DNA from: Polynucleobacter sp. 73C-SIWE
Lineage (GTDB): Bacteria; Pseudomonadota; Gammaproteobacteria; Burkholderiales; Burkholderiaceae
DNA length: 64,000 nt
Direction: 5' to 3'
Assembly (NCBI RefSeq): GCF_018882465.1
Contig: NZ_JACVOK010000002.1
Location: 682,001 to 746,000, forward strand
In this document: one piece after another, positions 16,976-25,738 of the stretch
Position numbering within the stretch: the first letter of the stretch is position 1
Layout: each line of letters starts with the position of its first letter
Notes under the pieces: generated by a model
Seen by the model: the letters and a program-made list of their open reading frames with translations, nothing else
The model's database searches: none
What the model was told of the DNA's origin: nothing
Translations under genes and position numbers: made by a program

Positions 16976-17052
16976 TGGGGCGAACGACGGGGCTCGAACC
17001 CGCGACAACCAGAATCACAATCTGGGACTCTACCAACTGAGCTACGTCCGCC
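16976..17052 (-). tRNA. tRNA-His (anticodon GTG)
   Basis: Folds as a complete cloverleaf of 77 bases with encoded CCA. The acceptor stem GCGGACG pairs with CGTTCGC, and an extra 5' G pairs with C73, the identity feature of histidine tRNA. The anticodon stem is CCAGA/TCTGG with loop TTGTGAT, anticodon GTG. The T stem GCGGG/CCCGT encloses TTCGAGC. It is transcribed on the minus strand and lies between the glycosyltransferase gene and dusA, 51 bases after the dusA stop region on the other side. Confidence 0.97.
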
Positions 17053-17103
17053 GTTGAAGAGAACACATTATAGCTTTTTGCTCAAAAACCTGTCAAAAAT
17101 GGC

Positions 17104-18189
17104 CTAATCTTCGGTTTCTAGCTCAAAAGCGGCCCAATCCCCAAGGGTCAGACTGGCATCTAGAAAGAAGTCTGCAATAGCTGCTTTGCTTTGAACCTTG
17201 GCTAATGCATGATGATCAGACAGCCGTTGACGCCAATATCTAGACCCTGCTCTACCATGAGCTAAGCCTAGGATATGTCTTGTGAATGCGCCAATATAAA
17301 AAGGCTTATCTTTTGCTCGACACTCATCAAGCCAATTTTGAACTTGCTTAACGAGAGCAATCTGAATTCTGTGCCACTCTGTTTCACTAAAGAGATAGCC
17401 CGCTGCTCCACCATTGGAGTGAATTAAATCGTCCCAACCTAAGAGCATTACCGGGAAATGATAAGCAGCCCTACCGATCATGAAGCCATCAAAGTCATCC
17501 CAATGGCCAGCAATTTGTTCATTGGTTTCTAAGCCGCCATTGAGCAAGACTTTAAGATTTGGAAATTGTTTTTGCGCATCCAGCCTTAGTTTGGCGGCAA
17601 CCTCGTAACGCAGTGGTGGTTTACTGCGGTTCTCTTTTGGTGAGAGTCCCTTGAGTACTGCATTGCGCGCATGAATCGTCACCTGGCTTGCGCCTGCATC
17701 TGCTACCGCCAATATGAAATCTAACGCAAATTGATAATCCTTTTCTGAGCTGGATGCATCCATAGAATCTAGGCCAAGACGATGCTTTACAGAAATCGGA
17801 ATATCAACCGCAATCTTCATTGCTTTGACACAGTCAGCAACCAAATTGGGCTCTGCCATAAGACAAGCGCCAAACGCACCACGCTGAACTCGCTCCGATG
17901 GGCAGCCACAATTGAGATCAATCTCATCGTAACCCCACTGCTGCGCTAGGTCTGATGCCCTAGCCAAGTCATTGGGCTCTGAACCGCCCAACTGAAGCAC
18001 TACTGGGTGTTGGTCCTGTGAATAATCCAAATGGCGAGGGATATCGCCATGCATTAATGCCCCAGTAGTCACCATCTCGGTATAAAGCACCGCTTCTTTA
18101 GTCAGTGTGCGATGAAAAGAGCGGCAATGACGATCCGTCCACTCCATCATGGGGGCAACTGCGAGACGTTTTTTATTATCTAAAATCAT
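17104..18189 (-). CDS. dusA: tRNA-dihydrouridine(20/20a) synthase DusA
   Basis: FMN- and NADPH-dependent enzyme that reduces uridine to dihydrouridine in the D-loop of tRNA. At 361 residues it matches DusA. N-terminal APMMEWTDRHCRSFHR, the FMN region, and LNCGCPSERVQRGAFGACLM with the catalytic Cys are present; SVKHRLGLD, TIHARNA, LLNGGLETNEQI and GFMIGRAAYHFP complete the TIM barrel and phosphate-binding sites. The C-terminal helical tRNA-binding domain contains TRHILGLAHGRAGSRYWRQ. The start is seven bases after the stop of the pseudouridine synthase gene, so both tRNA/rRNA modification genes form an operon. Confidence 0.96.
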   Translation of the reverse strand: MILDNKKRLAVAPMMEWTDRHCRSFHRTLTKEAVLYTEMVTTGALMHGDIPRHLDYSQDQHPVVLQLGGSEPNDLARASDLAQQWGYDEIDLNCGCPSERVQRGAFGACLMAEPNLVADCVKAMKIAVDIPISVKHRLGLDSMDASSSEKDYQFALDFILAVADAGASQVTIHARNAVLKGLSPKENRSKPPLRYEVAAKLRLDAQKQFPNLKVLLNGGLETNEQIAGHWDDFDGFMIGRAAYHFPVMLLGWDDLIHSNGGAAGYLFSETEWHRIQIALVKQVQNWLDECRAKDKPFYIGAFTRHILGLAHGRAGSRYWRQRLSDHHALAKVQSKAAIADFFLDASLTLGDWAAFELETED

Positions 18190-18195
18190 TCAGTC

Positions 18196-19101
18196 CTAGC
18201 CCAATAATCTCTTGCTAATAAATGACCTATCTTCACTGCTCAGCGGGTCATTGAAGTGAATTTCTTTTGCTAGAAGCTGCAAAGGTTTTGAAAAGTCTAT
18301 GTCATATTCTTGGTATGGCGTCAGATTTGGATAAATCTGATCATTTCTAATTGGTATGCCTAAGGCATTGAGGTGGCAACGGAGTTGATGCTTCTTGCCG
18401 CTTCCTGGAGTCAGCCTGTATTTAGCCCACGGCTTCGTAGCTTCTAGAAGCTCTATCAAAGTATCGGTATTAGGCTCGCCCTCTACTTCCTGCATTTGCA
18501 AGAAATGTTCAGACTCTTCGATCCTGCTTTGATAGGTGATCGGTAATCGAGCTATCAAGTTTTTTGAGTAAGGCGCAATTGCTTCGTATACCTTTTTCAC
18601 CAGTCGATCTCTAAACAGATTTTGATATTGCGCTCTCTCATCAGGCTTGATTGAAAAAATGACTAAGCCAGCCGTATCTCGATCAATGCGATGAATCGGA
18701 CTGAGTGTCTGAATACCGGTTTTTTTCTTGAGACGACTGAGTAATGTTTGATGAAGATAAAGACCGCTTGGTGTCACTGGTAAAAAATGGGGTTTATCTG
18801 CGACCAAAATATGCTCATCCTGAAAAAGAATTTCTTCTTCATACGGAATTTGGGGTTCACGCGCTAAGCGCCTGAAGTAAATGAGATGCGTATTGGGCTG
18901 ATACGCGTCCATGGCCTCAAAAGCATGGCCTTCGGCATTGAGCACCAGTCCTTTGGCAAATCGATCCTCCCACTCCTTAACTTCAATGTGGGGGAATTGA
19001 TTGATGAAGAATTGCAATAAATTCGGGTAAGACTGATCAGCAGGTAAAAATACCCGTGATGCCGAGATCCCCTCTGAATTAACTTGCATGCAATACCCCA
19101 T
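18196..19101 (-). CDS. RluA-family pseudouridine synthase
   Basis: RNA uridine isomerase of 301 residues. The catalytic Asp is in PIHRIDRDTAGLVIF (about residue 140) and the second motif VKKVYEAIAPY is present; TPGSGKKHQLRCHLNALG is the conserved C-terminal RluA motif. An N-terminal segment (residues 20-75) with LLQFFINQFP looks like a reduced S4-type region. The RNA target cannot be assigned. The start is uncertain: ATG at 19101 has little ribosome site, while ATG at 19089 has GGGG seven bases upstream. It is cotranscribed with dusA. Confidence 0.9.
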   Translation of the reverse strand: MGYCMQVNSEGISASRVFLPADQSYPNLLQFFINQFPHIEVKEWEDRFAKGLVLNAEGHAFEAMDAYQPNTHLIYFRRLAREPQIPYEEEILFQDEHILVADKPHFLPVTPSGLYLHQTLLSRLKKKTGIQTLSPIHRIDRDTAGLVIFSIKPDERAQYQNLFRDRLVKKVYEAIAPYSKNLIARLPITYQSRIEESEHFLQMQEVEGEPNTDTLIELLEATKPWAKYRLTPGSGKKHQLRCHLNALGIPIRNDQIYPNLTPYQEYDIDFSKPLQLLAKEIHFNDPLSSEDRSFISKRLLG

Positions 19102-19381
19102 TACTTGGAGCTTGCAATTTTAAGTGATTGCATAGCTGAACCAAGTCAATTATTTTATGTTTTTGGGGTTAAAAATGCACTACAGTTTTTATAGATACAT
19201 CGGCTATTTACAAAATTTTTAGACAAATACTGAATATCAGAGCAATTTACTCAGAATAAAAGCCCTGAAATACCTTATCTAGCTCAATTTCATATGTGGA
19301 ATACTCATTTCGTAGTAAATTAGCATTAGCAATTAAAAAATTTACGAATTTACAAATTTATTCAGAATCAAAGAGGGACAA

Positions 19382-19807
19382 ATGAAAATACTAGTACCAG
19401 TAGATGGCTCAAAATCTTCACTCAATGCTGCCAAGTATGCAGCTAAGTTAGCCAAAGATTTCCGCAGCAAGTGCACCGTTACCCTTGCCAGCATTCATGA
19501 TGACATTGGCTTGGGTCATGTAAAGCAGTTCGTGGCACAAAGTGTCATTGACGACTACCTCAGAGAGGTGAGCGAAAAAGAACTGAAGTCTGCGCAAAAG
19601 GCTTTAGATACTGCGGGTGTAAAACATACTATGGTGATTAAACGCGGCAATGTTGCCGAAGAAATCATCAACTTAGCCAATAAAGAAAAAATTGACATGA
19701 TCGTTATGGGCTCCAAAGGTCGTTCTGGAATCCTGGATGCCTTAATGGGTTCAGTGGCTCAAAAAGTCAGCTCTAGTGCAAAGCAGGCTGTGTTGCTGGT
19801 GAAGTAA
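19382..19807 (+). CDS. Universal stress protein, UspA family
   Basis: Single-domain cytoplasmic Usp protein of 141 residues. It begins KILVPVDGSKSSLNAAKYA and ends with the ATP-binding signature IVMGSKGRSGILDALMGSVAQKVSS (G2xG9xGS pattern), so it is of the nucleotide-binding type. Family members support survival in starvation, oxidative or low-oxygen stress. AGAGGGA lies a few bases before the ATG. The 280-base upstream gap (19102-19381) is strongly AT-rich and has no gene; I saw no FNR box in it. A strong terminator follows. Confidence 0.93.
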   Translation: MKILVPVDGSKSSLNAAKYAAKLAKDFRSKCTVTLASIHDDIGLGHVKQFVAQSVIDDYLREVSEKELKSAQKALDTAGVKHTMVIKRGNVAEEIINLANKEKIDMIVMGSKGRSGILDALMGSVAQKVSSSAKQAVLLVK

Positions 19808-19833
19808 TTTTGCACCCTTTAGTTCTAGCAATT

Positions 19834-19857
19834 AGGGCCGCTTCTGCGGCCCTTTTT
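19834..19857 (+). terminator. Intrinsic terminator of the universal stress gene
   Basis: AGGGCCGC and GCGGCCCT form an 8-bp GC-rich stem with loop TTCT, followed by TTTT. It lies 27 bases after the stop codon. Confidence 0.9.
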
Positions 19858-19873
19858 AATTAGCGACTGTTAT

Positions 19874-20920
19874 TTATGCAATCTTGTAGTAACGCCCTTT
19901 AATCCAGATAGCAACAGTGACTAAGCCGATCATGATAGGCACCTCAACCAAAGGCCCTATTACTGCTGCAAATGCAGCCCCAGAGTTAATACCAAAGACA
20001 GCAATTGCTACTGCGATGGCTAATTCAAAGTTATTACTAGAGGCAGTAAACGACAAGGTACAGCAGCGTTTGTAGTCAATACCCATCTTAGCCGTAATGA
20101 CAAAGGTCAAGATAAACATCGCACCGAAATAAATTAACAAAGGGATGGAGATAGTCAAGACATCGCCTGGCAACTCCAGAATTAACTTACCTTTAAGGCT
20201 AAACATCACCACAATCGTAAAGAGCAGTGCAATGAGAGTGAGCTTCCCAATCTTGGGCACAAAGTGTTCGTGATACCACTCTTTGGAAACAAACTTGAGC
20301 ATCACAAATCGGGTTAGCAGTCCTGCAATACAAGGAATACCTAAGTAAATAAAGACTGTTTTAGCAATCTCACCAATGGTGATGCTGATATTTGATCCTG
20401 CAAGACCAAAGAATGGTGGAAGTACCGTTAGAAATATGTAGGCATACAAGCTAAAGAATAGAACCTGAAAAATTGCATTAAACGCTACAAGACCAGCAGC
20501 ATATTCTGTAGACCCTTTAGCGATGTCATTCCAAACGATCACCATTGCAATGCAGGGTGCTATCCCAATCAGAATGAGGCCTGCCATATATTCAGGTTGA
20601 TTTGGCACAAAGGTAATGGCCAATAAGAACATGAAGACTGGGGCAATGATCCAATTCATCAGAAAGGCAATAGCAAAGATCTGCTTATCTCTAAATACAT
20701 CTGGCAGATCTTCATATCTCACTTTGGCAAAGGGTGGATACATCATCAGGATTAAACCAATCGCAATTGGATAATTAGTACTACCCACCTGAAATGAGTT
20801 TATAAAGCCCTCTACCCCAGGAATGAAATAACCTAAGCCAATACCCAATGCCATGGCGGCAAAAATCCAGACCGTCAAATACCGATCCAAGAAGGAGAGT
20901 TGTTTAGTCAGTGAACTCAT
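19874..20920 (-). CDS. acr3: Arsenite efflux transporter ACR3
   Basis: Inner-membrane arsenite extruder of 348 residues with about ten membrane segments, of the bile/arsenite/riboflavin (BART) fold rather than the ArsB family. Family features: [26 protein letters not shown] after the first segments, the essential Cys in [15 protein letters not shown], and [21 protein letters not shown] with the unwound-helix motif. It exports arsenite produced by the adjacent ArsC. Its ATG overlaps the arsC stop (ATGA), and it is the last gene of the arsR-arsC-acr3 operon. Confidence 0.95.
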   Translation of the reverse strand: MSSLTKQLSFLDRYLTVWIFAAMALGIGLGYFIPGVEGFINSFQVGSTNYPIAIGLILMMYPPFAKVRYEDLPDVFRDKQIFAIAFLMNWIIAPVFMFLLAITFVPNQPEYMAGLILIGIAPCIAMVIVWNDIAKGSTEYAAGLVAFNAIFQVLFFSLYAYIFLTVLPPFFGLAGSNISITIGEIAKTVFIYLGIPCIAGLLTRFVMLKFVSKEWYHEHFVPKIGKLTLIALLFTIVVMFSLKGKLILELPGDVLTISIPLLIYFGAMFILTFVITAKMGIDYKRCCTLSFTASSNNFELAIAVAIAVFGINSGAAFAAVIGPLVEVPIMIGLVTVAIWIKGRYYKIA

Positions 20921-21396
20921 GAGTTTGAGTGGATCTCTTTTAGGGACATTGCGTCTAGTTTTTCAAGAGGCATAGCAGCCAAGATATCCACTCTCTTTTT
21001 CAGGCCATTCATGACTGCGTTAAAGGCAGCCCTCTTCTCCATATCAGTACCCTGTACTTGCGATGGATCGGGGAATCCCCAATGGGCACTCACCGGCTGT
21101 CCAGGCCAATGGGGGCATACCTCACCGGCTGCGTTATCACACACCGTAATAATGAAATCCATCTTGGGAGCATCGGGCAGTGCGAACACATCCCAACTTT
21201 TAGATTTTAGTAAAAAAGTATCCAACCCCAGCTCTTTAGCGATCTGAGCAGCGTATGGGTTCACGCTCGTACCAGGAGTAGATCCTGCAGAAAATCCTCT
21301 GAGCTTACCGCTGGGATGAGTTGATGCTAAAGCTTCACCAATGATGGATCTTGCTGAATTATGGGTGCAGAGAAAAAGCACGTTGTATTGCTTCAT
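20917..21396 (-). CDS. arsC: Arsenate reductase, low-molecular-weight phosphatase fold
   Basis: Reduces arsenate to arsenite. The P-loop near the N-terminus is [15 protein letters not shown], with the nucleophilic Cys and the Arg; [14 protein letters not shown] contains further cysteines of the redox relay, and HWGFPDPS the Asp of the phosphatase fold. I choose the ATG at 21396, because it overlaps the arsR stop as ATGA; an upstream in-frame ATG at 21435 lies inside arsR and adds 13 unrelated residues. This gives 159 residues, normal for the family. Middle gene of the arsenic operon. Confidence 0.94.
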   Translation of the reverse strand: MKQYNVLFLCTHNSARSIIGEALASTHPSGKLRGFSAGSTPGTSVNPYAAQIAKELGLDTFLLKSKSWDVFALPDAPKMDFIITVCDNAAGEVCPHWPGQPVSAHWGFPDPSQVQGTDMEKRAAFNAVMNGLKKRVDILAAMPLEKLDAMSLKEIHSNS

Positions 21397-21722
21397 ATTG
21401 ATTTTGCCCTCTTTGGAACTTTTACTGGAACGCAAGACTGGCCACCACAGCAGTTATCCAATAAGAAATCACTGAGGTCCTGCACAAGTTTTGCATTGGG
21501 TCGATAGATGAGATTGCGACTTTGCCTCTCAACCACGAGTAGGTCTGCTTGCGCCAACTCCTTGAGGTGAAAACTCAGTGTCGCATTTGGAATACCTAAT
21601 TTTTCGATAATTTGGCTGGGAGTAAGCCCCTCATCTCCTCGCTGCACAATTAAACGGAAGATATTGAGCCGTGACTCCTGCCCTAGTGCCAAAAAGGCTT
21701 GAACTGCATTATTATTTTTCAT
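21393..21722 (-). CDS. arsR: ArsR/SmtB family arsenic-responsive repressor
   Basis: Winged-helix repressor of 109 residues that should release the operator when arsenite binds. The DNA-recognition helix is in GIPNATLSFHLKELAQADLLVVERQSRN. The canonical helix-3 CxCxxC site of E. coli-type ArsR is absent; instead a C-terminal CCGGQSC puts Cys at 91, 92 and 97, close to the C-terminal arsenite site known from Acidithiobacillus ferrooxidans ArsR. First gene of the operon, coupled to arsC by ATGA. An inverted repeat and a TATAAT box directly abut the start codon. Confidence 0.94.
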   Translation of the reverse strand: MKNNNAVQAFLALGQESRLNIFRLIVQRGDEGLTPSQIIEKLGIPNATLSFHLKELAQADLLVVERQSRNLIYRPNAKLVQDLSDFLLDNCCGGQSCVPVKVPKRAKSI

Positions 21723-21744
21723 ATTTCCAATTATATAGAAATAT
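21721..21744 (-). promoter_or_regulatory. Probable ArsR operator and -10 box at the arsR start
   Basis: ATATTTC and GAAATAT form a perfect 7-bp inverted repeat with a 10-base spacer, touching the arsR start codon (ATG at 21722-21720). On the minus strand the spacer contains TATAAT (21730-21735), placing the transcription start almost at the ATG. No clear -35 is seen. The position suits autorepression, and the transcript could be leaderless. Confidence 0.5.
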
Positions 21745-21773
21745 ATGACAAAAGTATTACAAAATGAAAATCG

Positions 21774-22190
21774 TTAACCCCATGGATCAAAGATTTTGAC
21801 GCCAGATTGACTAAAGTCAGAAACATTTCTAGTCACAATAGTCATCCGATGCTCAATAGCAGTAGCAGCAATCATTGCATCTCGCTCAGATTTAGGGTTT
21901 GGCACATGCAAGCTCGCACAACGCTGTGCAACTTCAACATCTACAGGGAGAACTCTATCCAAAAACGCTGGAAGAACATTTTTATTTAACCATTTTCTTA
22001 AAATAAGGCCTTGCTTCTTGTCGCGATGCTCCATTTGCAGCACTCCAATCTCCAATTCAAGCACTGAGATTGCAGAAATAAACATCAATTCAGGAGAAAT
22101 TTCATCAGCCCAGCGTTTAACATGTTTGTTGATGCGCCCATCTGCAGACTTTCTAAATTCTGATACAACATTGGTATCTAGCAAGTACAT
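21774..22190 (-). CDS. VapC/FitB-like PIN-domain toxin
   Basis: PIN-domain ribonuclease of 138 residues. The acidic metal ligands are visible: Asp in YLLDTNVVSE at the N-terminus, Glu in SVLELEIGV, Asp in SERDAMIAATA and Asp in VTRNVSDF. The length and FRKSADGRIN start match FitB-type VapC toxins. Its ATG overlaps the antitoxin stop as TAATG, the usual antitoxin-first arrangement. Target RNA is unknown; in this family it is often an initiator tRNA or rRNA. It ends 51 bases upstream of arsR, but a link to arsenic resistance is not implied. Confidence 0.92.
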   Translation of the reverse strand: MYLLDTNVVSEFRKSADGRINKHVKRWADEISPELMFISAISVLELEIGVLQMEHRDKKQGLILRKWLNKNVLPAFLDRVLPVDVEVAQRCASLHVPNPKSERDAMIAATAIEHRMTIVTRNVSDFSQSGVKIFDPWG

Positions 22191-22444
22191 TACAAGGAAT
22201 CTCCAATTGGCTTTGAAAGGCTGATGATTTTCGCAGGTTCAAATTCAATATGAGCGGCACCCTTCATACCCACAAGATCTAAGATATTTTTTCTCTTCCC
22301 CACAACACGCTGATAATCAGAAAAGGTCATCAACACGTGCGCAGGTTTTCCGCGATCGGTAATGACAACTGGACCAGCTTCAGAGGCTTTTTTAGCCTTT
22401 CCAGTATCTTGATTAAATTCACGGCTCGACAAAGTAGTAACCAT
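22190..22444 (-). CDS. Phd/YefM-family antitoxin
   Basis: Antitoxin of 84 residues that should bind the neighbouring PIN toxin and repress the pair. The N-terminal DNA-binding fold reads TLSSREFNQDTGKAKKASEAGPVVITDRGKPAHVLM; the C-terminal tail would wrap the toxin. I choose the ATG at 22444 because GGAGG lies five to six bases upstream; an ATG at 22459 would put that site inside the gene. It overlaps the toxin start. A near-palindromic element lies 26-45 bases upstream. Confidence 0.92.
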   Translation of the reverse strand: MVTTLSSREFNQDTGKAKKASEAGPVVITDRGKPAHVLMTFSDYQRVVGKRKNILDLVGMKGAAHIEFEPAKIISLSKPIGDSL

Positions 22445-22469
22445 TGATACCTCCGTCATAAAATGGAAT

Positions 22470-22489
22470 ATGTAGCAATGTTACTACAT
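22470..22489. promoter_or_regulatory. Probable toxin-antitoxin operator
   Basis: ATGTAG and CTACAT form a perfect inverted repeat with an 8-base spacer, and AA/TT inside also pair, upstream of the antitoxin start. Autoregulatory operators of Phd/VapBC pairs usually look like this and sit over the promoter. Confidence 0.5.
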
Positions 22490-22529
22490 TTTAGACAGAT
22501 CAAAACCATTACTTCTATGCTGATATCAG

Positions 22530-22553
22530 TAAAAAGCCACCCGAAGGTGGCTT
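22530..22553 (-). terminator. Intrinsic terminator of typA
   Basis: Reading the minus strand, AAGCCACC and GGTGGCTT form an 8-bp stem with loop TTCG, followed by TTT. It is 19 bases after the typA stop. Confidence 0.85.
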
Positions 22554-22571
22554 ATCTGATGCGTTTAGAGC

Positions 22572-24389
22572 TTACTCGCGTGAGGCCTTCTTGCGATCAT
22601 GCTCTTTCAGGTGACGCTTACGAACACGCACACTCTTAGGTGTTACTTCAACCAACTCATCATCGCTAATGAATTCAACAGCGTACTCCAAAGTCAAATC
22701 AATTGGAGTTACTAGGCGTACTGCTTCATCAGTACCAGAGGAGCGCACGTTAGTTAACTGTTTACCTTTAATGGGATTCACAACCAAGTCATTATCACGA
22801 CTATGAATACCAATCACCATGCCTTCGTAAACCGGATCACCATGTTTTACGAACATACGGCCGCGATCTTGTAATTTCCAAATAGCATAAGCAACTGCTT
22901 CACCATCATCTTGGCTAATCAATACACCGTTATGACGCTCACCCAAAATACCATCTTTGGCAGGTGCGTAAGCATCAAAGGTATGACTCATCAAACCATT
23001 ACCGCGAGTCATCGTCATAAAATCGCCTTGGAAGCCGATTAGGCCACGCGCTGGAATTCGGTACTCAAGACGAGTACGCCCTTTACCATCGCTCACCATA
23101 TCTTGCAGCTCGCCTTTACGCTTGCCCAAATCTTCCATCACCGCACCCTGAGTAGAGTCTTCGACGTCAACTGTTAGGTTCTCGTATGGCTCCATTTTGA
23201 CGCCATTCTCTTCATGGAACACGACGCGTGGACGGGAAACTGCCATTTCATAGCCTTCACGACGCATTGTCTCTACCAAAATAGTGAGGTGCAATTCGCC
23301 ACGGCCTGATACTTCAAAAACAGTGTCATCGTCTGTCTCTTTAACGCGCAAGGCCATGTTTGACTTCAATTCACGGTCTAAACGTTCACGAATCTGACGG
23401 CTAGTCACAAACTTACCTTCACGGCCAGCCAATGGGCTGGTGTTCACCATAAAGTTCATAGTCAAGGTTGGCTCATCAATCTTGAGCATTGGCAATGCAT
23501 CTGGCTTATCTACCGCGCAAACTGTAGTTCCAATAGCCAATTCTTCAATGCCGTTGATCAAGGCGATATCGCCTGCCACTGCCTCATCTACTACCTCACG
23601 CTCAAGACCCTTAAACTTCAATACTTGATTGACGCGACCTTTGAATGGTGCACCGTCTGGGCCGTTCATGCAAATGACTTCCATGCCGGATTTAACGCGA
23701 CCACGATTTACACGGCCAATACCAATTTTTCCAACATAGCTGTTGTAGTCAATGGAGGAGATCTGGAACTGCAAAGGACCATCTGGATCATCATCACGAA
23801 CAGGAACATGTTCCAAAACAGCATCAAATAATGGACGCATATCACCTTCGCGCACATCTTCTGTTAAGCCCGCATAGCCATTTAAGCCAGATGCATAGAT
23901 GATTGGGAAATCGAGCTGCTCTTCAGTAGCGCCAAGTTTGTCAAACAATTCAAAAGTTGCATTGATCACGTAATCGCAACGTGCGCCTGGGCGGTCTACC
24001 TTGTTAATCACCACAATTGGCTTCAATCCAAGGGCTAATGCTTTCTTAGTAACGAAGCGGGTTTGTGGCATTGGGCCTTCAACCGCATCCACCAAGAGCA
24101 ATACACCATCAACCATGGAGAGTACGCGCTCTACTTCACCGCCGAAGTCTGCGTGTCCTGGGGTATCAACGATGTTGATATGTGTGCCATCGTACTCAAC
24201 CGCACAGTTCTTGGACAAAATAGTAATGCCGCGCTCTTTTTCGAGATCGTTTGAATCCATGACGCGTTCGGTCATTTTTTCATTGGAGCGGAATGTGCCA
24301 GATTGGCGTAAGAGTTGGTCAACCAGAGTAGTTTTACCGTGGTCAACGTGGGCGATGATGGCAATGTTACGAAGTGCGCGTTTAGTCAT
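22572..24389 (-). CDS. typA: Ribosome-associated GTPase TypA/BipA
   Basis: Translational GTPase of 605 residues that binds the ribosome in an EF-G-like manner and supports 50S assembly and growth at low temperature or stress. G1 [16 protein letters not shown], switch region [11 protein letters not shown]3 [12 protein letters not shown] and G4 [11 protein letters not shown] are all intact. The C-terminal specific domain ends [18 protein letters not shown] and [17 protein letters not shown], typical of TypA. It follows truB by 51 bases on the same strand. A terminator follows, ending this ten-kilobase minus-strand block. Confidence 0.98.
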   Translation of the reverse strand: MTKRALRNIAIIAHVDHGKTTLVDQLLRQSGTFRSNEKMTERVMDSNDLEKERGITILSKNCAVEYDGTHINIVDTPGHADFGGEVERVLSMVDGVLLLVDAVEGPMPQTRFVTKKALALGLKPIVVINKVDRPGARCDYVINATFELFDKLGATEEQLDFPIIYASGLNGYAGLTEDVREGDMRPLFDAVLEHVPVRDDDPDGPLQFQISSIDYNSYVGKIGIGRVNRGRVKSGMEVICMNGPDGAPFKGRVNQVLKFKGLEREVVDEAVAGDIALINGIEELAIGTTVCAVDKPDALPMLKIDEPTLTMNFMVNTSPLAGREGKFVTSRQIRERLDRELKSNMALRVKETDDDTVFEVSGRGELHLTILVETMRREGYEMAVSRPRVVFHEENGVKMEPYENLTVDVEDSTQGAVMEDLGKRKGELQDMVSDGKGRTRLEYRIPARGLIGFQGDFMTMTRGNGLMSHTFDAYAPAKDGILGERHNGVLISQDDGEAVAYAIWKLQDRGRMFVKHGDPVYEGMVIGIHSRDNDLVVNPIKGKQLTNVRSSGTDEAVRLVTPIDLTLEYAVEFISDDELVEVTPKSVRVRKRHLKEHDRKKASRE

Positions 24390-24440
24390 GTGAAGCTTCT
24401 AAAGTTAAAGATAAGTAAAAGGGTTATAAATAATGATTTC

Positions 24441-25352
24441 TTAGTGAGCCTGAGAAATCAGCCGCTTAGGATGCAATACCCCAGAGCGCCAATCCGCAGT
24501 TCCAATAAAGTTATGGGGAGCAGCAGTGGCACGATAAATTCGTACCAACGCTTCAATAGATGGCAGATTGAGAGGAACACGTTGCCCCATCTCTAAACGC
24601 TTAGCCTGTTGCTCATCCACCGTTAAGTGCGGTAAGGTTTGTAGCAAAGCATCTACTGGCAGAATGTAATTTGAGCTATTTTGTAAACCACTCTGGATTG
24701 ATTCGATGGTAAATGACTGCTCTAGGTTTAAATGCCCTACTTCGGTACGGCGCAAGCCAACTAAATGGGCGCCACAGCCTAAGGCATTACCGATATCCTC
24801 TGCTAATACGCGGATATAAGTACCTTTGCTGCAAGACACTTCTAGTGTAGCTTCTGGCCACTGAATATCGGTCCAACGAATTTGATGAATCGTGATGTCG
24901 CGGGCGGTACGCTCTAGTTCAACACCAGCACGGGCGTATTCATATAAAGGTTTGCCGTCGCGCTTGAGCGCTGAATACATTGGAGGCACCTGTGAAATCA
25001 GCCCTGTAAATTGAGGCAGTAAAGCATCCAGTGCTTTTTTAATATCTGCTGCGTTTGCAAATACTGGCAGGGGCAACTCTTCAATCGTGAGGCCTTCAGC
25101 ATCACCAGTATCTGTGCGTGAACCAAATTTGACTCTGGCGATATAGGTTTTATCAGCTTCCAACAAATCTTGAGAATACTTAGTGGCTTCACCTAAGCAA
25201 ATTGGCAAAAGACCTGTAGCCATTGGATCTAAAGTACCTGTATGGCCAGCTTTATCAGCATTGAATGCGCGTTTGACTGCAGTGACTGCGCCTTGGGAAC
25301 TCATTCCTGCAGGTTTATCTAGTAGCACTACGCCGTCGATCCGAATAGCCAT
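24441..25352 (-). CDS. truB: tRNA pseudouridine(55) synthase TruB
   Basis: Makes pseudouridine 55 in the T loop of tRNAs. 303 residues. The N-terminal GVVLLDKPAGMSSQGAVTAVKRAF, the catalytic Asp in KAGHTGTLDPMATGLLP, and SRVPPMYSALK-like region (SQVPPMYSALKRDGKPLYEYARAG) are present, along with GTYIRVLAEDIG. A short C-terminal PUA-like part ends the protein. The start overlaps the rbfA stop as TAATG, so the genes are coupled. Confidence 0.97.
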   Translation of the reverse strand: MAIRIDGVVLLDKPAGMSSQGAVTAVKRAFNADKAGHTGTLDPMATGLLPICLGEATKYSQDLLEADKTYIARVKFGSRTDTGDAEGLTIEELPLPVFANAADIKKALDALLPQFTGLISQVPPMYSALKRDGKPLYEYARAGVELERTARDITIHQIRWTDIQWPEATLEVSCSKGTYIRVLAEDIGNALGCGAHLVGLRRTEVGHLNLEQSFTIESIQSGLQNSSNYILPVDALLQTLPHLTVDEQQAKRLEMGQRVPLNLPSIEALVRIYRATAAPHNFIGTADWRSGVLHPKRLISQAH

Positions 25353-25720
25353 TATTGAGTCTCGTCTTTGCGATCACTATCCACAGCTTGATCGATCAAT
25401 CGAGACATCTCTATGCCATGCTCTACTGAGCTGTCATAGTGAAAGTGCAAAGTTGGTACGGTATGAATATGTAAACGCTTAAATAATAAAGAATGTAAGT
25501 ACCCTGCTTTTTCTTGCAGCGCTTTTAAAGCATGCTCAGGTTCAGCGCCTAAAACAGTAAAGAACACTTTGGCATGCGCTAAATCAGGCGTAAGCTCAAT
25601 ACTTTGCAAAGTAATTAAGCCTACGCTTGGACTACGCAACTCTCGGGGAATGAGCTCGGCCAGGTCTCGCTGAATTTGATCGGCGAGACGCTGGTTACGA
25701 TGCGGGCTAGATTTATGCAT
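25352..25720 (-). CDS. rbfA: Ribosome-binding factor A
   Basis: 30S maturation factor of 122 residues with a single KH-like domain. The start ([21 protein letters not shown]) and [23 protein letters not shown]-like core ([20 protein letters not shown]) are characteristic, as is [21 protein letters not shown] near the end. It assists 16S rRNA 5'-end processing and growth in the cold. It lies 18 bases after infB and is coupled to truB, the standard order in proteobacteria. Confidence 0.96.
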   Translation of the reverse strand: MHKSSPHRNQRLADQIQRDLAELIPRELRSPSVGLITLQSIELTPDLAHAKVFFTVLGAEPEHALKALQEKAGYLHSLLFKRLHIHTVPTLHFHYDSSVEHGIEMSRLIDQAVDSDRKDETQ

Positions 25721-25738
25721 GCTTAAAACGAGTCTTGC

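Noticed and set aside
19102-19381. Possible FNR site or small gene in the gap before the universal stress gene
   Set aside because: I found no TTGAT-N4-ATCAA and no open frame with a start and ribosome site; only AT-rich DNA with short repeats such as AATTTAC.
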